Shown here piece after piece: positions 1 to 4,844 of a DNA stretch of 5,848 nucleotides. Below the pieces are notes generated by a model that saw nothing but the letters and a program-made list of their open reading frames with translations, searched no databases and was not told the DNA's origin. Origin of the DNA: Candidatus Aenigmatarchaeota archaeon (GTDB taxonomy: Archaea > Aenigmatarchaeota > Aenigmatarchaeia > GW2011-AR5). The DNA lies in the NCBI GenBank assembly GCA_016187365.1, contig JACPJX010000054.1, positions 1 through 5,848 of the forward strand, read 5' to 3'. The first letter of the stretch is position 1, and the number at the start of each line of letters is the position of its first letter. The position numbers and the translations under genes were made by a program.

Positions 1-147
1 AAAAGAAAAATAGCATGTAATGGATGCAAAGAAATCACAGATGACTTCAAAGCAATCTATTTGTCAGGGAAATCTGCAAAAAAGCACGGCGGAAAATTTG
101 CAGGACTTTTTTGTAGAGAATGCAGGCGAATGCAAATTTGGCATTAA
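1..147 (+). CDS. Partial small zinc-ribbon-like protein (C-terminal 48 residues)
   Basis: Reading in frame from base 1 gives 48 residues without a stop, ending at TAA 145-147. No start codon lies upstream of the conserved part, so the gene begins outside the window. The visible part has two CxxC knuckles, CNGC at residues 6-9 and CREC at 38-41 of the fragment, separated by 28 residues that include a His and many Lys. This is the layout of a small zinc-ribbon or treble-clef protein. The frame has sensible composition and hydrophobic spacing, and it ends inside the stop codon of the convergent gene on the other strand: the four bases TTAA (144-147) hold both stops. I do not recognise the family. 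A nucleic-acid-binding or translation-related role would be usual for such proteins but is only a guess. A longer ATG-initiated frame at 20-202 in another phase lacks these motifs and is taken to be a shadow. Confidence 0.6.
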   Translation, partial: KRKIACNGCKEITDDFKAIYLSGKSAKKHGGKFAGLFCRECRRMQIWH

Positions 148-728
148 CCGAAGCTCTTGCCGCAGCCGCATGAGCTCTGGGCATTCGGGTTCTCGATCTT
201 GAAGCCGGCGCCCTGCAAACTCTCTACATAATCAATAACGGCGCCGTTGAGCATCTCCATGCTCTTCGGGTCGATAAAATATTTCAGGCCGTTTTTCTCG
301 AGGACAGTGTCGTCCGAAGCAGGTGCCTGCTCAAAATCCATCAGGTATGAGTAGCCGGAACAGCCGCCGCGCTTGACGCCTATCCTGAGGCACCAGCCTT
401 CCTTCCCGTTGCTCTTCATTATTTCAAGCACTTTCTTGGCGGCGAAATCCGTCACGACGACTTTTCCGCCTTCAAGTTTCTTTATTTCCTCCGCCGGCAT
501 CGTGGCGCGCTTGGCAACGGCCTTGTTCATGTCCTCGAGCATGCTCTCAAGGGCTGTTTCCTCCATGCCGTGGCTGGCAATGCCCTGCTCCAAGGTCTCG
601 TAAACGTTGACATGGCACCCGAAGCAGTGAAGGCCGTAGCTCATCATTATGTCTGTTGTTTCGGGGTACTTCTCGACGATGTCACCTATGGTCATGTCCT
701 TTGTGATCATTTGCGTTTCTGCTTCCAT
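144..728 (-). CDS. DUF1858-IscA fusion: A-type iron-sulfur cluster carrier with N-terminal redox-disulfide domain
   Basis: Two domains are visible. Numbering is from the ATG at 728. Residues ~9-70 match DUF1858 (hybrid-cluster-protein-associated disulfide domain): MTIGDIVEKYP at 12-22, then a CFGC motif at 35-38 and the ETLEQGIASHGM stretch. Residues ~89-194 are an HesB/IscA domain with the three conserved cluster cysteines, C123 in the RGGCSGYSY motif and C187/C189 in the C-terminal CGC. An extra Cys sits at 113. A-type carriers bind and pass on Fe-S clusters in the cytoplasm. The fused CxxC domain could supply redox control or a second metal site; that is inference. A longer GTG start exists at 737, directly after the ferredoxin stop. 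The ATG at 728 is preferred because AGGTGGT (739-733) then sits 4 nt upstream, the same spacing as other starts here. This signal overlaps the ferredoxin stop, so the two genes are probably translationally coupled. The pair lies behind tes. Confidence 0.9.
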   Translation of the reverse strand: MEAETQMITKDMTIGDIVEKYPETTDIMMSYGLHCFGCHVNVYETLEQGIASHGMEETALESMLEDMNKAVAKRATMPAEEIKKLEGGKVVVTDFAAKKVLEIMKSNGKEGWCLRIGVKRGGCSGYSYLMDFEQAPASDDTVLEKNGLKYFIDPKSMEMLNGAVIDYVESLQGAGFKIENPNAQSSCGCGKSFG

Positions 729-732
729 CATA

Positions 733-739
733 ACCACCT
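733..739 (-). promoter_or_regulatory. Ribosome binding site that decides the iscA-like start, overlapping the ferredoxin stop
   Basis: Read on the minus strand the bases are AGGTGGT, one G·U wobble away from a full match to AGGTGAT (the complement of the conserved 16S 3' end). The motif begins inside the TAG stop (740-738) of the ferredoxin gene. It is 4 nt from the ATG at 728, 1 nt from the ATG at 731, and contains the GTG at 737. The spacing therefore favours 728. Confidence 0.55.
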
Positions 740-995
740 AAAATATTTTCTCTCCCGTGTCTTTATTAAATATACGGATGACGCTTGAAGGGCAGCCCTC
801 CGCAGCCTGCCTGTTGGCAGGAAGGTCTTTTTCGTCTATTTCCTTTACCCAGACGCCTTTTGCAGCGTCAAATTTTCCCCCGTTCAGGACAGCCTTTCCG
901 TTCGGCCCGACCTTCCAGTCCTTTTCCGAGAAGGCTTCGCAGACGCCTGCACCAATGCATCCTTTCTCGCTGTATTCAACTATGTATTTTCCCAT
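738..995 (-). CDS. Small single-cluster ferredoxin with three cluster cysteines
   Basis: An 85-residue acidic protein with the monocluster ferredoxin pattern: CIGAGVC at residues 13-19 and a distal EGCPSSVI with C68-P69. In the usual [4Fe-4S] motif CxxCxxC the second ligand is Cys, or Asp in Pyrococcus furiosus ferredoxin. Here it is Ala16, so only Cys13, Cys19 and Cys68 remain. That predicts a [3Fe-4S] cluster or a [4Fe-4S] cluster with one open iron. No other Cys is present. It would act as a soluble low-potential one-electron carrier in the cytoplasm. The start ATG at 995 is preceded by GTGGT at 1003-999, spacing 3. The gene lies 38 nt after the tes stop and abuts the iscA-like gene, so it is a natural candidate electron donor for Tes or for cluster assembly. 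That role is inferred from position. The family call is firm, the partner is not. Confidence 0.87.
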   Translation of the reverse strand: MGKYIVEYSEKGCIGAGVCEAFSEKDWKVGPNGKAVLNGGKFDAAKGVWVKEIDEKDLPANRQAAEGCPSSVIRIFNKDTGEKIF

Positions 996-1006
996 TTTAC
1001 CACAGT

Positions 1007-1021
1007 AAAAACAATTAAAAA
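1007..1021 (-). terminator. U-rich stretch after tes, possible archaeal terminator
   Basis: On the minus strand, 13 nt past the tes stop, two T5 runs occur (1021-1017 and 1011-1007) separated by AATTG. Archaeal RNA polymerase can terminate at such U-runs without a hairpin, so some tes transcripts may end here. Read-through into the ferredoxin gene remains likely given the short gap and the ribosome binding site there. The same stretch could simply be an A/T-rich spacer. Confidence 0.3.
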
Positions 1022-1027
1022 TTTAAA
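1020..1027 (-). promoter_or_regulatory. Weak TATA-like box in front of the ferredoxin gene
   Basis: The minus strand reads TTTAAATT (1027-1020). A start site about 26 nt from its centre falls near 997, almost on the ferredoxin ATG at 995, which would give a leaderless message. The GTGGT ribosome-binding-like motif at 1003-999 would then be cut off, which argues for co-transcription from tes or a second start site. No clear BRE is seen. Confidence 0.25.
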
Positions 1028-1033
1028 GGAATT

Positions 1034-2944
1034 CTAGCCGCCGCATCCACTTGAACAGCCGCCTGCCGCAGGATGCTCCATCGTGGCCTTGTGCTTTTGT
1101 GGTGAGCCCAGCATCTGCAGAGGCACAAAATTACTGCTAGCAGCAGGCATCGGCTCGAGCGCCTCTTCCCCCCAGTCGCTTTCAGGGGAGATTTTCGTCA
1201 TGGAGCGCCTGTACTGGTTGAAGTTGCCGACTATCTGCTGTATCTCCTCCTTGGAGAATTTCCTGTGGTGCTTGTCAGCATTTAGGGTCTTTCCTGTCTT
1301 CTTCTCCCACTCGACAGCAGGGATGCTGAATTTCCTCTGGATGCGGTCCCTGTAAAGCTCGGGGATGACGTTGAACGTGCAAAAAGGCAATACACGACCG
1401 TCAGGCGTCGCGTAATGTATGTCGCACTTGTGTATCCTGTCAATGTCCCAGTTGTAAGGATCCTGAAAGTGCATCATCCCGAGGAACAGAGAGTTTATGT
1501 GGAATTCCGCCAGTCCATGATAATTGGAGCCGCCGACTGCGCCCGCGAGCATCCTCACGAATTTCAGGTTCTTGGGCTTCTGTTCCTCGTCGACATACTT
1601 GCTTATGCTGACCATCAGCTTTGCCAGAGACCATGTAGTCCTCAGTTTCCTGAATTTCGAATCTTCTATGTCCCTCGTAAGCTGGCCGAGGTAGTCGAAA
1701 AAGCCCTCGACGTCGAAGAACGCAGGCAGGGGCACTATCCTGTCCCCGTCCTTGAATATGTAAGTCGCCATGCCGCACTGGAAATGTATGGAGAGCCTGT
1801 ACTTCGGCTCCTGCTTCACCGCCTCTATGAAATCAGTAATCTGCTTCGCGCAGGGCACAGGGAACCAGTGTTCGCGGCCTATTTGCCCGTCTGTCTGGGC
1901 CTCGATGCGCTTTATTGCTCCAGGTATGGTTATTCTCTGCTTCCTGCGCAGGGAATCAGGCATCCTGCCGACAAGGGAAACGGGCTGGAAATTCACGCTC
2001 CTGACCTTTCCTATATTGCCTACAGCATACCTTATTATGTCGCCGAGTTCGTGGTCGTTTATGCCGCCTATCACAGTTGGCACGAGAACGACCCCGATGC
2101 CGGCCTTTGCACAATTATCGATCGCCTGCTGGGCCTCCCAGTAGTTCTTCGGGTTGGTCTCGGGCGTCATGCCGTCGAAGCTCATGTAAAGGTTGCTGAC
2201 GCCGTTCTCGCGCAATCGGACAGAAAGCTGCGGGTCCCTGTAAAGGTTGATGCCGTTCGTGTTTAGCTGGACGTGGTTGTAACCGATATCCTTTGCCGCC
2301 TTCACTATTTCAGGCAAATCCTCGCGGAGCGTGGGCTCGCCGCCGGTGAACTGGACCGAATTCGCGCCCACGGGCTTCTCGTTCCTCATCCTCTTCAGCA
2401 TGAATTTTATCTGGTCCATCGTCGGCTCGTATATAGGCTCCCCTTCCTTGGCGTAGAAGAAGCAGTACCAGCAAGTCAAGTCGCAGCGGTTCGTGACTAC
2501 GATGTTGCCCAGTCCAGTATGCGATTCGTGCTCGACGCACAGCCCGCAGTCTGTGGGGCAGTCGATTTCGAACTGCGACTTGTCGATGTGCGGGTTGAGT
2601 ATCTTTATCCCGGGGTCCTGGAATCTTTCCGCCTTCCTGTACATCTCGTAGTCGCCCCACGAAAGCTCCTTGTACACTCCGTGCTCCTCGCACTGCTTCA
2701 TTATCCAGACCTTGTTGTGTCGGGCGAAAGTGACAGAGTCGATTTTCATCCTGTCGAACTTTTCCTCATCCACGCAGCCCGGGCACAAAGACTGGTGGAA
2801 TTTCAGTATGCGGGCGTCCTCCGGCAGCAATGCCACCAGACGCTCCTTCCGTTCAATAGAATAATTCTTCACGTAAGGTGACGTCGCCACCTCTGCAAAA
2901 TTCTCCCTGCTCTTCTCGATTGCCTGCGGATATGCACTAACCAT
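1034..2944 (-). CDS. tes: Radical-SAM tetraether lipid synthase (Tes, MJ0619 family)
   Basis: Family knowledge: Tes enzymes join phytanyl chain ends of archaeal diethers to make macrocyclic and tetraether (GDGT) membrane lipids, using SAM radical chemistry and several metal centres. Seen here (636 aa from the ATG at 2944): an N-terminal metal-binding segment with CPGC at 54-57 and CEEHG from C85; the family signature DCPTDCGLCVEHESHT with C129, C133 and C136; the radical-SAM loop CDLTCWYC (C154-x3-C158-x2-C161); a GGEP SAM-binding motif at 201-204; and later cysteines C365, C390, C507 and C522 that could bind auxiliary clusters. It ends in a flexible tail closing with GGCSSGCGG. A TTG start at 3004 is possible on paper but lies next to the TATA box. 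ATG 2944 has a strong GGAGGG 6 nt upstream. A regulator gene diverges from it, and ferredoxin and IscA-like genes follow. A related COG1964 radical-SAM enzyme with another substrate cannot be excluded. Confidence 0.85.
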   Translation of the reverse strand: MVSAYPQAIEKSRENFAEVATSPYVKNYSIERKERLVALLPEDARILKFHQSLCPGCVDEEKFDRMKIDSVTFARHNKVWIMKQCEEHGVYKELSWGDYEMYRKAERFQDPGIKILNPHIDKSQFEIDCPTDCGLCVEHESHTGLGNIVVTNRCDLTCWYCFFYAKEGEPIYEPTMDQIKFMLKRMRNEKPVGANSVQFTGGEPTLREDLPEIVKAAKDIGYNHVQLNTNGINLYRDPQLSVRLRENGVSNLYMSFDGMTPETNPKNYWEAQQAIDNCAKAGIGVVLVPTVIGGINDHELGDIIRYAVGNIGKVRSVNFQPVSLVGRMPDSLRRKQRITIPGAIKRIEAQTDGQIGREHWFPVPCAKQITDFIEAVKQEPKYRLSIHFQCGMATYIFKDGDRIVPLPAFFDVEGFFDYLGQLTRDIEDSKFRKLRTTWSLAKLMVSISKYVDEEQKPKNLKFVRMLAGAVGGSNYHGLAEFHINSLFLGMMHFQDPYNWDIDRIHKCDIHYATPDGRVLPFCTFNVIPELYRDRIQRKFSIPAVEWEKKTGKTLNADKHHRKFSKEEIQQIVGNFNQYRRSMTKISPESDWGEEALEPMPAASSNFVPLQMLGSPQKHKATMEHPAAGGCSSGCGG

Positions 2945-2950
2945 TCCAAA

Positions 2951-2956
2951 CCCTCC
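2951..2956 (-). promoter_or_regulatory. Shine-Dalgarno GGAGGG that fixes the tes start
   Basis: The minus strand reads GGAGGG (2956-2951), six bases before the ATG at 2944. It is the best ribosome binding site in the window. The alternative in-frame TTG at 3004 has no such signal, so translation should begin at 2944. Confidence 0.75.
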
Positions 2957-2959
2957 TGA

Positions 2960-2983
2960 AACTTTTAGAATTTTCTGAAAGTT
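2960..2983. promoter_or_regulatory. 24-bp near-perfect palindrome, probable operator in the tes leader
   Basis: The plus strand matches its own reverse complement at 20 of 24 bases: AACTTT n AGAA nn TTCT n AAAGTT. The mismatches are only at the two single spacers and the central two bases. It lies between the tes TATA box (3013-3006) and the tes ribosome binding site, at about the position where transcription should start (~2983). A two-fold symmetric site of this length suits a dimeric MarR/GbsR-type repressor, and such a gene diverges from the same region. Binding here would block initiation or escape at tes. It could alternatively form a weak hairpin in the tes mRNA leader. Confidence 0.6.
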
Positions 2984-3005
2984 AAAAATAGTATCTGCTT
3001 TCAAC

Positions 3006-3013
3006 TATATAAA
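3006..3013 (-). promoter_or_regulatory. TATA box of the tes promoter (possibly shared with the divergent regulator)
   Basis: The minus strand reads TTTATATA, a good match to the archaeal TTTAWATA consensus. It is centred about 65 nt before the tes ATG at 2944 and predicts a start site near 2983. On the plus strand the same bases read TATATAAA and would predict a start near 3036, 18 nt before the regulator ATG at 3054. The one box could therefore serve both directions. No strong BRE on either side settles the orientation. Confidence 0.55.
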
Positions 3014-3053
3014 CGTTAAAATTTCTATGAATCATCATAAACCAGTGATAAAG

Positions 3054-3527
3054 ATGACCGAAACGACCGAAATGGACCTGAGGAAGAGCATATACTCAAC
3101 CTTCTCCGCGGTGGCGTCGGCGCTGGGCTACAGCGAGGTCCACGGCATGATCATTTCTGCTCTTCTTGTTGAGAACAAGTCGCTCAGCCTTGAGGAACTT
3201 GCGCAAAAGACCGGCTACTCGCTTTCGTCAATATCCATATCACTAGACCTCCTGGAACTGGTGGGCATCGTGAGGAAGATAAAGAACAGCGGCGACAGGA
3301 AGATATATGTGAGGCTCGAAGGCGACCTTCTCGAAAGTTTGAAGACGGCCTTCATGCTGAAACTGAAGAAGGAGATGCTCAAAACGAGGATGGAGATGAA
3401 GAAGCACAGGATAGTTTCGAAGGAGAAAGGCACGAACCAGATGATAGCGACGATGGAGAAGGAACTGAAGAGGCTGGACACATACATCGACAGGCTGGCG
3501 CAGGTGCAGATACCGGGCAAGAAGTGA
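3054..3527 (+). CDS. MarR/GbsR-like winged-helix transcriptional regulator
   Basis: 157 residues from the ATG at 3054. Residues ~24-90 form a winged-helix domain: LSLEELAQKTGYSLSSISIS (44-63) gives the two HTH helices, LDLLELVGIVRKI follows, and the wing is around NSGDRKIYV (78-86). Residues ~92-150 are long, charged and helical with heptad-like Leu/Met spacing, and should act as a dimerising coiled coil. This matches the archaeal GbsR/MarR-type regulators (COG1510-like). An ATG at 3027 in the same frame gives 166 residues. The start at 3054 is preferred because GTGAT (3045-3049) precedes it by 4 nt and the possible TATA box would place the transcript start near 3036. The gene diverges from tes, and a 24-bp palindrome lies between them, so control of tes and perhaps of itself is the natural inference. 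The effector is unknown; no ligand pocket can be recognised. Lysine codons are mostly AAG (16 of 19), unlike the next two genes. Confidence 0.75.
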   Translation: MTETTEMDLRKSIYSTFSAVASALGYSEVHGMIISALLVENKSLSLEELAQKTGYSLSSISISLDLLELVGIVRKIKNSGDRKIYVRLEGDLLESLKTAFMLKLKKEMLKTRMEMKKHRIVSKEKGTNQMIATMEKELKRLDTYIDRLAQVQIPGKK

Positions 3528-3621
3528 ATCAAGGCAAATTCTGCAAATTTCCCGTTCTTTGATATTTTATGGAAAAAGTCCTGAGTCCTGACGTGAAAAG
3601 CTGTCAAATGGTATTTTATAT

Positions 3622-3637
3622 ATATTTCTATAAATAT
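3622..3637. promoter_or_regulatory. 6-4-6 inverted repeat, candidate operator for the toxin-antitoxin-like pair
   Basis: ATATTT, the loop CTAT, then AAATAT form a perfect 6-bp inverted repeat ending one base before the BRE at 3639. AbiEi-type antitoxins are known to repress their own promoters by binding inverted repeats, and the first gene downstream encodes a winged-helix protein. A/T richness makes chance symmetry fairly likely, so this is tentative. Confidence 0.35.
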
Positions 3638-3638
3638 C

Positions 3639-3652
3639 GAAAGATTTAAATA
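3639..3652 (+). promoter_or_regulatory. BRE/TATA promoter of the AbiEi/AbiEii-like operon
   Basis: CGAAAGA directly followed by TTTAAATA (3645-3652) is a near-consensus archaeal BRE plus TATA box. The predicted start site is about 3675, giving a very short leader that carries GTGAT (3675-3679) before the ATG at 3683. A second A/T-rich stretch, TTTTATATATAT (3614-3625), could act as an alternative box with a start near 3645 and a fuller leader. Confidence 0.7.
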
Positions 3653-3682
3653 GTATAATGTAATTATATAGAAAGTGATTCC

Positions 3683-4252
3683 ATGAAGAAAATAGAGCTT
3701 GTCTACAGCTACATGCTGGAACAGGCGCTGGAGAGGAAAAGATTCGGCATGACGCAGGCGGAGATAGCCAAAGCCCTGCAAATATCGCTCAGCACCGTCA
3801 ATATGGCTGTCGGGCACCTGAAAAAAATGAATGCGGTCAGGCTCAGGCTCAGAAGCATGGATGTAGTGGACGCGAAAAAAATACTCTATTACTGGGCCAG
3901 CATCAGGGACGTGGAAAGGGATATAGTCTATTCAACAAGGGTGGACGCGCCGGCGGGTGAAATAGAAAAATCCATGCCGCCGGATATTTTATATGCGGCT
4001 TACAGCGCATATAAATTGAAATTCAAAGACGCGCCGGCCGACTATTCGGAGGTTTATGTATACGGAGAAGCAGAAAAACTGATGAAAAGATTTCCGCCGG
4101 CAAAAAACAGGCCAAACCTGTTCGTCCTCTCAAAAGGCCCGCAAAAAATGACGATCGCAAACATCTTTGTTGACCTGTGGAACATGAAAGAATGGTATGC
4201 GAAGGAATTCCTGAACGCTATGGAGAGGAAAATAGATGGAATACTGGCATGA
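3683..4252 (+). CDS. AbiEi-like winged-helix protein (probable antitoxin/autoregulator)
   Basis: 189 residues. Residues ~3-20 are a helix, and ~23-58 a helix-turn-helix (MTQAEIAKALQISLSTVNMA, then VGHLKKMNAVRL). A C-terminal domain (~85-189) has mixed sheet and helix and ends in IFVDLWNMKEWYAKEFLNAM (161-180), an aromatic-rich helix. Archaeal genes of this kind commonly precede a nucleotidyltransferase, as AbiEi antitoxins precede AbiEii toxins, and I rest the call on both domain layout and context. The ATG at 3683 follows GTGAT at 3675-3679. Its last 17 bases overlap the next gene, so the two are co-translated. Type IV antitoxins of this family repress their own promoter and oppose the toxin without a stable complex; that is family knowledge, untested here. 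Lysine codons are AAA in 18 of 20 cases, the reverse of the regulator just upstream. It could also be an ordinary regulator of its neighbour with no toxin function. Confidence 0.7.
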   Translation: MKKIELVYSYMLEQALERKRFGMTQAEIAKALQISLSTVNMAVGHLKKMNAVRLRLRSMDVVDAKKILYYWASIRDVERDIVYSTRVDAPAGEIEKSMPPDILYAAYSAYKLKFKDAPADYSEVYVYGEAEKLMKRFPPAKNRPNLFVLSKGPQKMTIANIFVDLWNMKEWYAKEFLNAMERKIDGILA

Positions 4253-4844
4253 CATGCAGATAGAAAAAAGCTGGAATATTCTGTGCTCCATAAAAGGGAG
4301 GTTCAATTTCATTCTCATAGGAGGATGGGCTGTTTACCTCTGGACGAGGTCGCAAAAATCCAAAGACATAGACATAATTATAGACATCAAAACACTTCCC
4401 ATGTTAAAAAATTCATATGACCTCAGAAAAAACGACAAAATGAAAAAATATGAAATAAAAACTGGTGAAATTGACATAGACATCTACGTAAGGCATTTTT
4501 CGCCGCTGATAATCCCGCCTGAAAAAATAGAAGCCACCAAGATAGAGGGATTTGATGTTGCAAAGCCGGAATTTCTTCTGGCGCTCAAGCAGGCGGCGGA
4601 GGAGCAGAGAAGCAGCAGCGAGAAGGGGGAAAAAGACAGGGTAGACATCATCAATCTTCTCCTGAAATGCGACATTGATTTCGCAAAATATGCCGGCCTG
4701 CTCAGGGAAAGCAACAAAGAGCATCTTATCAGGAAACTCATAACCATAGTGAAGACATGCAAGGAGTATGATTACTTCGGCATGAATCCAAGGGAATTCA
4801 AGCTCTCAAAGGAATCAATCATCAGGAAAATCAGGGAGGCATAA
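4236..4844 (+). CDS. AbiEii-like nucleotidyltransferase (probable toxin)
   Basis: 202 residues with a DNA polymerase-beta-type nucleotidyltransferase core. FILIGGWAVYLW (25-36) carries the GG turn, S42-K-D-I-D gives the catalytic D44/D46 pair, and EIDIDIYV (79-86) supplies D80 or D82 as third acid. KPEFLLALKQAAEEQR (110-125) followed by KDRVDI (133-138) matches the AbiEii pattern of a helix with Lys and a later KDxxD. Relatives transfer nucleotides to RNA such as tRNA, or bind GTP, and arrest growth. The actual substrate here is unknown. The ATG at 4236 lies inside the upstream gene (17-nt overlap) with GAGG at 4225-4228, 7 nt before it. A second in-frame ATG at 4254 lies just past the upstream stop. 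All catalytic acids are present, so the enzyme looks intact. The stop TAA (4842-4844) touches the stop of the convergent ygfZ gene with no gap. Lysine codons are 18 AAA to 8 AAG, AAA dominating in the first half. Confidence 0.8.
   Translation: MEYWHDMQIEKSWNILCSIKGRFNFILIGGWAVYLWTRSQKSKDIDIIIDIKTLPMLKNSYDLRKNDKMKKYEIKTGEIDIDIYVRHFSPLIIPPEKIEATKIEGFDVAKPEFLLALKQAAEEQRSSSEKGEKDRVDIINLLLKCDIDFAKYAGLLRESNKEHLIRKLITIVKTCKEYDYFGMNPREFKLSKESIIRKIREA

Noticed and set aside
20..202. 60-codon plus-strand frame starting at ATG 20
   Set aside because: It is in a different phase from the stop-free frame with two CxxC motifs and runs into the end of the IscA-like gene; its ending is a Ser/Arg string with no motif.
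1415..2266. 283-codon open frame on the plus strand opposite tes
   Set aside because: It is the antisense of the strongly motif-supported Tes gene, shows no domain I recognise, and has composition expected from reading codons backwards. The same holds for the frame at 2273-2881.
3027..3053. Earlier ATG (3027) for the tes-side regulator
   Set aside because: It would add nine residues with no ribosome binding site and lies upstream of the transcript start predicted from the TATA box; GTGAT at 3045-3049 points to 3054.
3571..3600. Possible attachment site or recombination scar near the toxin-antitoxin-like pair
   Set aside because: Only a 7-bp tandem repeat is present and no matching copy was found at the far end near 4842, so no flanking direct repeat supports it.
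3215..3817. 200-codon minus-strand frame across the regulator, the gap and the start of the AbiEi-like gene
   Set aside because: It runs through a strong promoter and two well-supported plus-strand genes. Its Ser/Phe/Ile-rich sequence mirrors antisense of Lys/Glu-rich coding.
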